A stretch of DNA of 64,000 nucleotides from Methylibium rhizosphaerae. GTDB lineage: Bacteria > Pseudomonadota > Gammaproteobacteria > Burkholderiales > Burkholderiaceae_C. A program made the position numbers and the translations under genes. Positions 1 to 8,759 of the stretch are shown here, piece by piece (position 1 is the stretch's first letter; the number at the start of each line of letters is the position of its first letter). The notes under the pieces were generated by a model. That model was not told where the DNA came from. It saw only the letters and a program-made list of their open reading frames with translations, and ran no database searches. Location: NCBI RefSeq assembly GCF_006386545.1, contig NZ_SWAR01000003.1, positions 62,001 to 126,000 of the forward strand. Reading direction: 5' to 3'.

Positions 1-265
1 CGGCAGGCGTCGGCTGCGGCGCGGCCACCACCCCGGCCGGTGGCCACGGCATGCTGGGCCAGTGCATCGCATGGGCAGCCTTCCACCAGGACCACCAGGC
101 CTCGCTGGCGCTGGCCCAGTTTTCGAACATCACGCGCTGCGAGTCGGCCAGCGACAGCGACGAGCCGGGCGCGCGCGTCATCAGGTCCACGCGGCGGGCC
201 ACTTCCTCGGGCGCCTGGCTGGCGAGTTCCATCCAGCGGCTCCAGTACGGGTGCAGGGGTGTCAT
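1..265 (-). CDS. hypothetical protein, N-terminal part (gene runs off the window start)
   Basis: Reading the minus strand from an ATG at 265 gives an open frame to the window edge, 88 residues, beginning MTPLHPYWSRWMELASQ. It contains a Trp-rich stretch (SEAWWSWWKAAHAMHW, about residues 53-68) followed by a Pro/Ala-rich segment. It lies 64 nt downstream of the pabB-pabC gene on the same strand and may be co-transcribed with it. I do not recognise the family with confidence. The amphipathic, Trp-rich start is loosely reminiscent of phasin-like polyhydroxyalkanoate granule proteins, but that is only a resemblance. The C-terminus is not in the window. Confidence 0.5.
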   Translation of the reverse strand, partial: MTPLHPYWSRWMELASQAPEEVARRVDLMTRAPGSSLSLADSQRVMFENWASASEAWWSWWKAAHAMHWPSMPWPPAGVVAAPQPTPA

Positions 266-329
266 GGCAACAACGTCCCCCAAAGGTCGTCAACAGGAGC
301 TTCAGCTTACTCCCGCGCCCGCCGGCTTG

Positions 330-2093
330 TCATGCCCGCAAGACCCCGAGATCCAGCGGCAGCCAGCCGCGTACGCTGTTGAAGAAGGCGCCCGCTTCGG
401 CCTGCCGCAGGTCGTCCCGCGTCAGCCGCGCCTCCTGCAGCACGCCCTGTGCAAGCAGCCGCGCGCGGTAGGTGCCGGGCAGCAGGCCGGCGGCGGCTGC
501 CGGCGTCAGCCAGCGGCCGCGCAGGCACAGGGCGAGGTTGCCGTTCACGAACTCCGTCAGCTCGCCTTCGGTGTTCCAAAGCAGCGTGTCGAAACAGCCG
601 GCAGGCGGAGCGAATGCGGCATAGGCCTCGCGGCGCGTGGTCTTGTGCCGCAGGAATTCGCTGCGGGCGTCGATGGGCGTGCGTGCGAGCCAGGCGCGCA
701 GCGGCACGGCGGTGGGCTGCAGCGGCGCTGCCTCGCCGCGCACGGCGCCGAAGGCATCGACCAGCAGGCGCAGCTTGTGCGCGCCGCGCGGGTGCGCGGT
801 GGCGAGCTCCGCCAGCGTGGTCAGCACGTGCGTCTCGTTCAGCGTATGGCCGAAGTGGGCCGCGCCTCGGCGCAGCCGCTCCAGGTGCTCGTCGAGCAGC
901 CAAACCTGGCCGTCCTGCAGCCGCAGTGATTCGAGCAGCTCGAAGGGCACCGCCGCACGTTCGAGGAACCGCTGCTTGTGCCGCCACTCGTCGGCTTCGG
1001 CGGCGACCTGCGAGTCGGCGGTGATGGCGCTGCCCACGCCGCAGGCCGCCTGCCAGGCCTCGCCGGGCTGCCGGGTCAGCTCGACCGTGCGGATGGCCAC
1101 GTTGAAGGTGGCCGTACCGCCCGGCTGCAGCACGCCCACCGCGCCGCAGTACACGCCGCGCGGCGTGGGCTCCAGCGCACGGATCAGCTGCATGGCGCGC
1201 ACCTTGGGCGCGCCGGTCACCGAGCCGCAGGGGAACAGCGCGCCGAATAGCTGCGCGAGCGTGGTTCCCGGGCGGGAGGTGGCGGTGACGGTCGAGGTCA
1301 TCTGCCACACGGTGGGCAGCGCCTGCAGGTCGAACAGTGCGGGCACCCGCACCGAGCCGAGCGTGGCGACGCGCGACAGGTCGTTGCGCAGCAGGTCCAC
1401 GATCATCAGGTTCTCGGCGCGCTCCTTTTCGCTGGCCTTCAACGCGGCCGCGGCGGCCTCGTCCTCGGCCGGCGTGCCGCCGCGCGCGGCAGTGCCCTTC
1501 ATCGGCTGCGTGGTCACGAAACCGTCGCGCCAGTCGAAGAACAGCTCCGGCGACACGCTGAGGACCTGCGCGTCTTCATGGGCCAGGTACACGCCGTACC
1601 CGCGGGGTTGGCCCCGGTGCAGCGCGCGGAAGGCGGCGAGCGCATCGCCGCGCAGGCGGCTTCGCAGGCGCGTCGTGTGGTTCACCTGGTAGACGTCGCC
1701 GGCGGCGATCCAGTCGCGGATGCGCTCGACGTCGTGAGCGAACTGCTCGTCGCCAAGCGTCTGCTGCCAGGGGTCGAAGGCATGGGCATCCCCGCGATCG
1801 GCCGGCCAGTCCTCGGCCGTGTCGAACACCGCGAAGCAGGCGAGCGGCCCGTGTGCGCCATGCGTGACGAGGGCCGGGTCGAACGCAGCGGCGGCTTCGT
1901 AGCGCACATAGCCCACGCACCAGCGGCCGCCGCGAGCATGGGCCTCGGCGGCGTCGAGCATGGGCTTGACCTCACCGGGCGAACGCGCCACCAGCCATTC
2001 GCGCGGCGCGCGGAAGGCCCGGCGCAGCCGCTGCTGCGGCGCTGCCGGCTGCGCCGGAACATCGATCAGTGCGGTGAACTGGGGAGCGCTCAT
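330..2093 (-). CDS. pabB: bifunctional aminodeoxychorismate synthase component I / 4-amino-4-deoxychorismate lyase
   Basis: A 587-residue fusion for the 4-aminobenzoate branch of folate synthesis. The N-terminal two thirds (to about residue 360) is a chorismate-binding PabB domain: it has the PMKGTAARGG motif with the lysine characteristic of aminodeoxychorismate synthase, DLLRNDLSRV, and the FGALFPCGSVTGAPK block. The rest is a class IV aminotransferase fold (PabC-like, eliminating pyruvate from aminodeoxychorismate) with the candidate PLP lysine in LRHKTTRREAY and the NTEGELTEF motif. The frame is open far upstream; the ATG at 2093 was chosen because the protein then starts MSAPQFTALID, like homologues, and does not overlap dsbB. 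Last recognised gene of the minus-strand ridA-dsbB-pabB run. The amidotransferase partner PabA is not in this window. Confidence 0.93.
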   Translation of the reverse strand: MSAPQFTALIDVPAQPAAPQQRLRRAFRAPREWLVARSPGEVKPMLDAAEAHARGGRWCVGYVRYEAAAAFDPALVTHGAHGPLACFAVFDTAEDWPADRGDAHAFDPWQQTLGDEQFAHDVERIRDWIAAGDVYQVNHTTRLRSRLRGDALAAFRALHRGQPRGYGVYLAHEDAQVLSVSPELFFDWRDGFVTTQPMKGTAARGGTPAEDEAAAAALKASEKERAENLMIVDLLRNDLSRVATLGSVRVPALFDLQALPTVWQMTSTVTATSRPGTTLAQLFGALFPCGSVTGAPKVRAMQLIRALEPTPRGVYCGAVGVLQPGGTATFNVAIRTVELTRQPGEAWQAACGVGSAITADSQVAAEADEWRHKQRFLERAAVPFELLESLRLQDGQVWLLDEHLERLRRGAAHFGHTLNETHVLTTLAELATAHPRGAHKLRLLVDAFGAVRGEAAPLQPTAVPLRAWLARTPIDARSEFLRHKTTRREAYAAFAPPAGCFDTLLWNTEGELTEFVNGNLALCLRGRWLTPAAAAGLLPGTYRARLLAQGVLQEARLTRDDLRQAEAGAFFNSVRGWLPLDLGVLRA

Positions 2094-2117
2094 GCCTGCC
2101 CCTCGTCCGGCGGGTAC

Positions 2118-2150
2118 GCCGGCCGATCCCCCGGGGGGATGCGGGCCGGC
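2118..2150. repeat. GC-rich hairpin in the dsbB-pabB gap
   Basis: The 131-nt gap between dsbB and pabB holds a near-perfect palindrome: GCCGGCC (2118-2124) pairs with GGCCGGC (2144-2150), and inside it ATCCCCC (2126-2132) pairs with GGGGGAT. There is no T-tract on either side, so it is not a textbook intrinsic terminator. It could weaken read-through from dsbB into pabB, or be an intergenic repeat unit. Confidence 0.5.
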
Positions 2151-2224
2151 TTGGGAGCGGCCCGGCGCTCGGCCCGTGATGTCCAGGTTGACACGGGGTG
2201 TGTCATGGCGCCAGGAACCTCGAC

Positions 2225-2713
2225 TCAGGCCTTGCGGCGCAACACCAGCATCACGAGTGCCACCGCGATGACCAGGAAGAGCGCCAGGCTCCAGAACTCG
2301 TACGGCAGGCCGAGCAGGTCGACGGCGGCCTCGGCGCAGGAGGCTCGCACCTCGAACACTTCGGGCAGCAGCGCGTCGAGCCGGGTGCCGCTCACGATGC
2401 GGTCGGCCAGCGTGAGGTTGCACGAGGCCGAACGGGCCGCGACGAAATGCTGGTACAGCGCCGCAACAGCGCCCAGGGCGGCCAGCACCAGCGCCACGAA
2501 GCCGGCGCCGGCCACTGCCGGCCGCGCCCGCAGCACTGCGCCCGCGAGGCACACCACGCCGATCACCGCGAACACCAGTCGCTGCAGGATGCACCAGGGG
2601 CAGGGCTTCATGCCGAAGACATGCTGCGACACCAGCGCCGCGCCCACGGCCGCCAGGCTCAGCAGGCCGATCAGACCGAGCGCCAGCGCGGGTCTCCTCA
2701 CGAGACCGTTCAT
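2225..2713 (-). CDS. dsbB: disulfide bond formation protein B
   Basis: A 162-residue inner-membrane protein that reoxidises DsbA and passes electrons to quinones. Four hydrophobic segments are visible. The first periplasmic Cys pair is CPWC in GMKPCPWCILQR (about residues 35-45). The second pair is the two cysteines in ASCNLTLADR and RASCAEA in the second periplasmic loop. A short basic tail (LRRKA) ends the protein. Its ATG overlaps the stop of the upstream ridA-like gene in an ATGA arrangement (2710-2713), suggesting translational coupling. Length and topology are normal for the family. Confidence 0.95.
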   Translation of the reverse strand: MNGLVRRPALALGLIGLLSLAAVGAALVSQHVFGMKPCPWCILQRLVFAVIGVVCLAGAVLRARPAVAGAGFVALVLAALGAVAALYQHFVAARSASCNLTLADRIVSGTRLDALLPEVFEVRASCAEAAVDLLGLPYEFWSLALFLVIAVALVMLVLRRKA

Positions 2714-3174
2714 TGCTTGAGTTCGGCGATCAGCTCGATCTCGACGCAGGCGCCCAGCGGCACCTGCGCCACGCCGAAGGCGCTGCGCGCATGTGCACCC
2801 ACCTCGGCGCCGAACACCTGGGCCATGAGCTCGGAGGCGCCGTTGGTCACCAGGTGCTGCTCGGTGTAGGCGGGCGTGCTGTTCACCAGGCTCATCAGCT
2901 TGACGATGCGCGCCACGTTGTCGAGCCCGCCGGCCGCTGCGTGCAAGGTGCCCAGCAGGTCGACGGCCACCGCGCGTGCCGCCTGCTTGCCGGTCTCGGT
3001 GTCGATGTCCTTGCCGAGCTGGCCGACCCAGGGCTTGCCGTCCTTCTTGGCGATGTGGCCCGACAGGAACACCAGGTTGCCGGTGCGCACGAAGGGCACG
3101 TAGGCGGCAGCCGGAATGGCGACGGGCGGCAGGGTGATGCCGAGTTCCTTGAGGGTGGCTTCGATCTTCGACAT
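2710..3174 (-). CDS. RidA/YjgF family protein
   Basis: A 154-residue protein of the Rid (YjgF/YER057c/UK114) superfamily, small trimeric proteins of which the RidA subfamily hydrolyses reactive enamine/imine intermediates from PLP enzymes. It begins MSKIEATLKELGI and carries the family core from LVFLSGHIAKKDGKP to FGVAQVPLGACVEIELIAEL. In the final motif the position corresponding to the catalytic Arg of RidA (EVARLP in E. coli) is Gln here (GVAQVP), so this is probably a different Rid subgroup and deaminase activity should not be assumed. First gene of the minus-strand run leading into dsbB. It is divergent from comEC, with 121 bp between the two starts. Confidence 0.88.
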   Translation of the reverse strand: MSKIEATLKELGITLPPVAIPAAAYVPFVRTGNLVFLSGHIAKKDGKPWVGQLGKDIDTETGKQAARAVAVDLLGTLHAAAGGLDNVARIVKLMSLVNSTPAYTEQHLVTNGASELMAQVFGAEVGAHARSAFGVAQVPLGACVEIELIAELKQ

Positions 3175-3295
3175 GGCATGGACTCCATGCGCCGCGACAG
3201 GCGCAGGACGAGGGTGGAAGAGGGAGCAGCGATCCTACACGCAGGGCCGTGTGCGGCTCCGGCACACTAGGCCCTTCCAAGAACAAGAGGGCGGG

Positions 3296-5758
3296 ATGCA
3301 AGCAGGGCAGGGAAGGACGGCCTGGATGGCCGCGCTGGCTTTGCTGGCCGGCACGGCGGCCCAGCTGCAGCAGCAGGCGCTGTGGCCGCAGGCCGCGTAC
3401 GCAGCGCTGTGCGCCTCCGCCGTGATGCTGACCTGCGTGGCCTGGGGCTTGCGCCCGCGGCCGGCAGCCCTTGCGCTGCTCGGCGCCATGGCGGCGCTGC
3501 TCCTCGGTTTCGGTGCCACCGGCTGGCGCGCGGCCGAGCGGCTGGGGCAGGCGCTGCCTGCGGCCGTCGAAGGCCTGGACCTCCAAGTCGTGGGCGTGGT
3601 GGCGAGCCTGCCGCAGTTCCATGCCGACGGCGTGCGGTTCCGCTTCGAGATGGAGAGCGCCAGCCACGGCGGCCAGCCGGTGGCGGTACCTCCGCTGGTC
3701 TCGCTGGGGTGGTACGCCCCGCAGCGCGGGAGCAGCCTGCAAGGCCTGCCGCAGGCCACGCTGCGTGCCGGCCAGCGCTGGCGCTTCACCGTGCGCTTGC
3801 GCCAGCCGCACGGCAACCTCAACCCGCACGGCTTCGACTACGAGCTGTGGCTGTTCGAGCAGGGCATCCGGGCGACCGGCTACGTGCGCGACAACCGCGG
3901 CGCCGCGCCCGAGCGGCTCGACGAGCAGGCCGGCCATCGGCTCGACCGCTGGCGCCAGCAGGTGCGCGACGCAATCGAGCGCCGGGTGGCCGACCCGCAT
4001 GCGGCCGGCGTGCTGGCGGCGCTGGCCATCGGCGACCAGGGGGCCATCGAGCGCGACGACTGGGAGGTGTTCCGCAACACCGGCGTGGCCCACCTCATGA
4101 GCATCAGCGGCCTGCACGTGACGATGTTCGCCTGGCTGGCCGGCGGCCTCGCGGCATGGTGCTGGCGGCGCTCCACCCGCCTTGCGCTGCGGCTGCCTGC
4201 GGCGACCGCCGGGCGCTGGATCGGCCTGGCCGCGGCGATCGTCTACGCGCTGCTATCCGGCTGGGGCGTGCCGGCGCAGCGCACGGTGTGCATGCTGGCG
4301 GTGGTCACCGCGGCCGGCAGCCTGGGCCGGCGCTGGCCCTGGCCGCTGGTGTGGGGCATGAGCGCGGTGGCGGTGACGCTGGCCGATCCGTGGGCGCTGC
4401 TGCAGCCGGGGTTCTGGTTGTCGTTCGCGGCGGTGGGTTTGCTGCTGGCCAGCGGCGGCGCCGACACGCCGGCTGGCGAAACGCCCGCGGTGGAGGGCGC
4501 ATCGCGCCGCCAGCGTTGGGCTGCCGCCGCCCTGCGAGCGGCGCATGGGGGCCTGCGCACCCAGGTGATCGCCACCGTGGGCCTGGCGCCGCTGACGCTG
4601 GTGTTCTTCCAGCAGGTGTCGCTGATCGGCTTCGCGGCGAACCTGCTGGCCATTCCGCTGGTCACGCTGGCAGTCACGCCGCTGGCCCTGGCCGGGGCGC
4701 TGATGCCGCCGTTGTGGTCGTTCGGCGCGGTGCTGGTGCAGTGGCTGGGAGGCGTGCTGGCGTGGCTGGCGGCGTGGCCCTGGGCCACCTGGACGGTGCC
4801 CGCCGCGCCGCTGTGGGCCATGGTGAGCGGGTTGGGCGCGGCGGTGCTGCTGGTGGCGCCGCTGCCATGGCGCCTGCGCCTTCTGGCAGGGCCGCTGCTG
4901 TTGCCCCTGCTCGCCCCCACGGTGCCGCGCCCCGCGCCCGGCAGTTTCGACCTGCTGGCCGCCGACGTGGGGCAGGGTACCGCGGTGCTGGTGCGCACGG
5001 CCGGACACACGCTGCTGTACGACACCGGCCCGCAGTATTCGCGCGAGAGCGATGCCGGCGAGCGCGTGCTGGTGCCGCTGCTGCGGGGCCTGGGCGAGGC
5101 GCGGCTGGACCGGCTGATGCTGAGCCACCGCGACACCGACCATGTGGGCGGCGCCGCCTCGCTGCTGCAGGCGGTGGGCGCCGCGAGCCTGTGGAGTTCG
5201 CTCGAAGACGCGCATCCGCTGCGGGCGGCCGGCGTGCCTGCGACCCGCTGCGAGGCGGGGCAGCGCTGGGTCTGGGACGGCGTCGGCTTCGAGGTGCTGC
5301 ACCCGCGGCCGGCCGACTATGCACGCGCCGGCCTCAAGCCCAACGGCCTGAGCTGCGTGCTGCGGGTGAGCACGCAGCAGGCCAGCGCGCTGCTGGCCGG
5401 AGACATCGAGCGCGAGCAGGAAGCCGCGCTGGTGGCATCCGGACGCGAGGCCCTGCGCAGCGACCTGCTGCTGGTGCCGCACCACGGCAGCAAGACGTCG
5501 TCGACCGATGCCTTCCTCGACGCCGTGATGCCGCACACCGCCGTCGTGCAGGCCGGCTACCGCAACCGCTTCGGCCACCCGGCGGCCGAGGTGCTGGCCC
5601 GCTACCGGGCGCGCGGCATCCGGGTGGTGCAAAGCGCCTCATGCGGCGCCTGGCAATGGCCGACCGAGCGGCAGGGCTGCTGGCGCGATGCGGTGCGGCG
5701 CTATTGGCATCACGAGGCGCAGGCGTTCGATGCGGCGGACGATGAAGGGGCGCCGTAG
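3296..5758 (+). CDS. comEC: ComEC/Rec2 DNA-uptake channel protein
   Basis: An 820-residue polytopic inner-membrane protein expected to carry transforming single-stranded DNA across the inner membrane. The order is the usual one: N-terminal membrane segments and a DUF4131-type region (to about residue 230), the Competence domain with its conserved LMSISGLHVTMFAW motif and many membrane helices, then a C-terminal metallo-beta-lactamase-like domain (about residues 545-800). The latter has ADVGQGTAVLVRT, the SHRDTDHVGG metal motif and LVPHHGSKTSS. The frame is open 60 codons further upstream; the ATG at 3296 follows AGAGGGCGGG and gives a hydrophobic N-terminus. It ends 10 nt from the convergent VOC gene. 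No other competence gene is in the window. Confidence 0.95.
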   Translation: MQAGQGRTAWMAALALLAGTAAQLQQQALWPQAAYAALCASAVMLTCVAWGLRPRPAALALLGAMAALLLGFGATGWRAAERLGQALPAAVEGLDLQVVGVVASLPQFHADGVRFRFEMESASHGGQPVAVPPLVSLGWYAPQRGSSLQGLPQATLRAGQRWRFTVRLRQPHGNLNPHGFDYELWLFEQGIRATGYVRDNRGAAPERLDEQAGHRLDRWRQQVRDAIERRVADPHAAGVLAALAIGDQGAIERDDWEVFRNTGVAHLMSISGLHVTMFAWLAGGLAAWCWRRSTRLALRLPAATAGRWIGLAAAIVYALLSGWGVPAQRTVCMLAVVTAAGSLGRRWPWPLVWGMSAVAVTLADPWALLQPGFWLSFAAVGLLLASGGADTPAGETPAVEGASRRQRWAAAALRAAHGGLRTQVIATVGLAPLTLVFFQQVSLIGFAANLLAIPLVTLAVTPLALAGALMPPLWSFGAVLVQWLGGVLAWLAAWPWATWTVPAAPLWAMVSGLGAAVLLVAPLPWRLRLLAGPLLLPLLAPTVPRPAPGSFDLLAADVGQGTAVLVRTAGHTLLYDTGPQYSRESDAGERVLVPLLRGLGEARLDRLMLSHRDTDHVGGAASLLQAVGAASLWSSLEDAHPLRAAGVPATRCEAGQRWVWDGVGFEVLHPRPADYARAGLKPNGLSCVLRVSTQQASALLAGDIEREQEAALVASGREALRSDLLLVPHHGSKTSSTDAFLDAVMPHTAVVQAGYRNRFGHPAAEVLARYRARGIRVVQSASCGAWQWPTERQGCWRDAVRRYWHHEAQAFDAADDEGAP

Positions 5759-5767
5759 GACACCGCT

Positions 5768-6136
5768 TCAGCCCGCGTTCGTCGCGATCTCGATGCGGTG
5801 CCCGTCGAGGTCATGGAACATCGCGCCGAAGTAGGTCGGGCTGATGTCGGGCCGCAGGCGGGGCGTGAAGATGTCCTGCCCGCCGGCCGCCAGCGCGACT
5901 TCATGGGCGGCCGTGACCGCCGCGCGGGACGGTGCGCCGAAGGCGAGGTGGGTGCCGGGGGCGGTGACCGGCGCTGGCGCCGGGTACAGGAAAAACGACC
6001 AGTGCGACTCGGTGCCGAACGCAGCCTCGGCGCCGGTGTCGCGCAGCAGCGCGAGGCCCAGCGGCTCGAGTGCGGCGCGATAGAAGGCGGTGGCCTCGGC
6101 ATAGCGGGTCGTGCCCAGCGAAACATGGTCGATCAC
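5768..6136 (-). CDS. VOC family (glyoxalase/bleomycin-resistance-like) protein
   Basis: A 122-residue single-domain protein of the vicinal oxygen chelate superfamily, beginning MIDHVSLGTTRYAEATAFYRA, with the paired beta-alpha-beta-beta-beta pattern and the ending YFGAMFHDLDGHRIEIATN typical of small VOC proteins. The candidate metal ligands are the early His in IDHVSLG and the late Glu in RIEIA. Members include glyoxalase I-like enzymes, dioxygenases and resistance proteins, and the sequence alone does not tell which. It sits 25 nt downstream of the PLP-dependent dehydratase on the same strand, so the two may be co-transcribed; a role in handling a product of that enzyme is conjecture. Confidence 0.88.
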   Translation of the reverse strand: MIDHVSLGTTRYAEATAFYRAALEPLGLALLRDTGAEAAFGTESHWSFFLYPAPAPVTAPGTHLAFGAPSRAAVTAAHEVALAAGGQDIFTPRLRPDISPTYFGAMFHDLDGHRIEIATNAG

Positions 6137-6161
6137 GTTCTCTCTCCTCGATGTGTGTTCG

Positions 6162-7148
6162 TCAGACGAGCCAGCGTGCGGCCTGCTCCGCCGTCAGGTT
6201 GCTGCCGCACAGCACGGTGGCCAGGCGTTGCGAACGCAGCCCTTCCGGGTGTTCGAGCAGGGCCGCCACGCCCGCCACGCCGGCCGGCTCGACCAGCAGG
6301 CCGGCGGTGCCGAAGACCAGCCGCATCGCCCGCTCGATGGCGGCCTCGCTCACCAGCAGCACCTCGTCCACCGTGCCCTGCATGTCGGCAAGGGCTTCGG
6401 GCACCGGGCGGCGCACCGCAATGCCGTCGGCGATGGTGCTCACCGAAGGCCGGTCGATCAGCCGTCCTTCGCGCCATGACACGGCCATGGCGTCGGCACC
6501 TTCGGCGCACACGCCGATCACCCGGGTGGCCGGGGCGTGCGACTTGATCCAGCGGCCCATGCCGGTGAGCAGGGCGCCGTTGCCCAGGGGCACCAGCACC
6601 GCATCGAAGGCGTCGCCCGTCCTCAGCATCTCGAGCGCGATCGTCCCGGCGCCTTCGGCAATGGCGGCTTCGCGGCCGTCTTCCACCATCACCGCGCCGC
6701 TGTCGGCACAGAAGCGGCGGGCTTCTTCCTTCGCAGTGTCGAAGTCGTCGCTGAACAGCCGCACCTCGGCACCCATCGCCCGCATGCGCTCGACCTTCAG
6801 CGGGTTGGCGTTGGTGGCGCTGTAGACCACCAGCGGCCAGCCGCGCCTGCGGCACACCCAGGCCATGGCCTGGCCCCAGTTGCCGGCGGTGGCGCACACC
6901 AGCGTCCGGCCGGCCAGTTGCCGCGCGTTTTCATGCATGAAGAAGTCCGCGCCGCGGCCCTTGAACGAGCGCAGCGGATTCATCGTCTCGACCTTGAGCG
7001 CAAGCGATGCGCCCAGTGCCTGCGACAGCGGTTCGCATTCGAACTGCGGCGTGTCGCGAAACACCGGGTCGATGGTGACCGCCGCACGTTCGATGCGGTC
7101 CGGCGACAGGCGGTGAGTCGTTGTTTCGATAAGCTTGCTGGTGGCCAT
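6162..7148 (-). CDS. PLP-dependent threonine/serine dehydratase-like enzyme
   Basis: A 328-residue fold-type II PLP enzyme of the threonine dehydratase family. The Schiff-base lysine is K63 in LRSFKGRGAD, followed by the ATAGNWGQAMAW substrate loop and the phosphate-binding Gly-rich stretch VPLGNGALLTGMG. There is no C-terminal ACT domain, so it is not the feedback-controlled biosynthetic IlvA. It probably acts catabolically on serine, threonine or a related hydroxyamino acid. The ATG at 7148 was preferred over a start 48 codons upstream because family members begin shortly before the PLFRDTP-like region (here VFRDTPQF). It is divergent from an Lrp/AsnC regulator across 118 bp, which suggests that regulator controls it. 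Confidence 0.9.
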   Translation of the reverse strand: MATSKLIETTTHRLSPDRIERAAVTIDPVFRDTPQFECEPLSQALGASLALKVETMNPLRSFKGRGADFFMHENARQLAGRTLVCATAGNWGQAMAWVCRRRGWPLVVYSATNANPLKVERMRAMGAEVRLFSDDFDTAKEEARRFCADSGAVMVEDGREAAIAEGAGTIALEMLRTGDAFDAVLVPLGNGALLTGMGRWIKSHAPATRVIGVCAEGADAMAVSWREGRLIDRPSVSTIADGIAVRRPVPEALADMQGTVDEVLLVSEAAIERAMRLVFGTAGLLVEPAGVAGVAALLEHPEGLRSQRLATVLCGSNLTAEQAARWLV

Positions 7149-7266
7149 GCCGGCAGTGTGCGGTCCTGGCCGGTGCGCCCGGCCGCGAACGCCGGTGCCG
7201 GCGTGCGGCCAAGCCGCATTCCAGATGCCGCCCATGCGGCCCCGCGAACGACCCGACACCCCAGCA

Positions 7267-7731
7267 ATGCTCGACACCCTCGACCGCCGCATCCTCGACC
7301 TCTACCAGCGCGACACACGAACACCTGCCGAACAGATCGGCGCCCAGGTCGGCTTGTCGGCCGCGGCGGTGCAGCGGCGGCTCAAGCGTCTGCGCGAGAC
7401 CGGGGTGATCGTGGCCGAGACGGCCCAGCTCGACTGCCGGCAGCTGGGCCTGACCTTCACCGCCATCGTGCATGTGGACCTGATCGACGAATCGGCGCCG
7501 CAGACGCTGGCCTTCCAGCGCCGCATGAAGGAGCGGCCCGAGGTGCAGCAGGTCTACGGTGTGGCCGGCGCGGTGGACTATGTGCTGGTGGTGGTGGCGA
7601 CCGGGTTGCCGGCCTACGAGGCTTTCTGCGAAGCCTGCCTGCTGCATGACCCCAACGTGCGCAGCTTCACCACCCACGTGGTGCTCGACGCCGCCCGGCG
7701 TGCCGGCCCGCTGGCGATCCCGGCCGGCTGA
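7267..7731 (+). CDS. Lrp/AsnC family transcriptional regulator
   Basis: A 154-residue feast/famine regulator. The N-terminal HTH (about residues 1-60: MLDTLDRRILDLYQ, then IGAQVGLSAAAVQRRLKRL) is followed by an AsnC-type ligand-binding RAM domain (about 66-145, with VQQVYGVAGAVDYVLVVVA). Such proteins form dimers to octamers and respond to amino acids. It is divergently transcribed from the PLP-dependent dehydratase across a 118-bp gap, so the most likely target is that gene, with the substrate amino acid as effector. A longer open frame exists upstream, but the family start matches the ATG at 7267. Confidence 0.92.
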   Translation: MLDTLDRRILDLYQRDTRTPAEQIGAQVGLSAAAVQRRLKRLRETGVIVAETAQLDCRQLGLTFTAIVHVDLIDESAPQTLAFQRRMKERPEVQQVYGVAGAVDYVLVVVATGLPAYEAFCEACLLHDPNVRSFTTHVVLDAARRAGPLAIPAG

Positions 7732-7740
7732 GCGGCTCGT

Positions 7741-8631
7741 TCAGCGTCCTTCGGCCGCAGCCTCCGCCACCTCGGCCGCACCCGCCTGCTGGCGAAATGC
7801 CTGCGGCGAGATGCCCGACCAGCGCTTGAACTGCCGGCTGAAGTGGGCCACGCTCGAATAGCCCAGGCGTTCACTCACCTGGCCGATGCTCAGGCCCGCG
7901 TCGAGCAGCAGCAGGCGAGCTCGCCGCAGCTTGCGCATCGATCGGTGGTGCTGGGCTGAAACGCCGTAGACCTGCCGGAACAGCGCATTGCCGTAGCTGG
8001 GCGTGTATCCCAGCCGGCGGATCGCCGAGGCGATGGAGGTTTCCTGGCCGAGATCGACCTCGCGTTCGATCCATGCCGCCAGCCGCTCGGCGGTCTGCAG
8101 GGCTGCCTGCGGCAGCGCTGCTGCGGCCCGGACATGCTGCTCATGGCTGGCCGCCAGCACCGCCAGCAGCTTGAACAGCGACGCGCTGATCTCGAGTCGC
8201 CACGCCAGCGACGCCGCCGGCACGGCCGCATCGCCCTGGCCCATGCGGCGCAGCACCGGCGCGATCTGCTCGAGCATGGGGTCACCGCTGTCGAACACCC
8301 GGGTGCCGATCAGGCAGAGCAGCCGTCGCAGCTCCAGGTCGTCGATGTCGAAATGCAGGCAGTAGAAGCTCGAGGCGACCGGCGTGCTCGACGAATGGGC
8401 CTCGAACGGCGTGATGAACAGCAGGTCGCCCTCGCGCTGCTGCAGGCTGCGGCCGGTGAGCCGGGTGTGCTGCTCGCCCTGCAGCAGCAGGCCCACCTCG
8501 AAGTACGGGTGGTCGTGCCGCGGGTAGCTCCAGCCGGCCGGCACGCGCGCGGTGTGGGCGCCGGTGAGCATCAGCGCGGTTCGCAGCTCCGGCTGCATCT
8601 GGCGCATCGGCAAGGGGAACTGCTCGGACAC
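7741..8631 (-). CDS. AraC family transcriptional regulator (cupin + HTH)
   Basis: A 296-residue regulator with an N-terminal AraC-type cupin domain (about residues 20-110; PRHDHPYFEVGLLLQGEQ, then REGDLLFITPFEAHSS) and a C-terminal pair of helix-turn-helix motifs (about 190-285), the second reading IGQVSERLGYSSVAHFSRQF. The start is taken as GTG at 8631 because AGGAGA lies 5 nt upstream on the minus strand; upstream in-frame ATG and TTG codons lack such a site. It is divergent from the GH52 beta-xylosidase gene across 128 bp, the classical arrangement of a sugar-responsive activator and its target. The inferred ligand is xylose or a xylo-oligosaccharide, from context only. Confidence 0.9.
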   Translation of the reverse strand: MSEQFPLPMRQMQPELRTALMLTGAHTARVPAGWSYPRHDHPYFEVGLLLQGEQHTRLTGRSLQQREGDLLFITPFEAHSSSTPVASSFYCLHFDIDDLELRRLLCLIGTRVFDSGDPMLEQIAPVLRRMGQGDAAVPAASLAWRLEISASLFKLLAVLAASHEQHVRAAAALPQAALQTAERLAAWIEREVDLGQETSIASAIRRLGYTPSYGNALFRQVYGVSAQHHRSMRKLRRARLLLLDAGLSIGQVSERLGYSSVAHFSRQFKRWSGISPQAFRQQAGAAEVAEAAAEGR

Positions 8632-8759
8632 GGGGTCTCCTGGGCGGGGGGATGGGGGCGCCATCATCCAGCATTTGGGCAACTGCGGCATGCGTTGGGG
8701 CATGGCCAGCGCCCGACGGCAGGCCAAGAATTTTTCATCGTCCAACCCGTGTTCGCACC

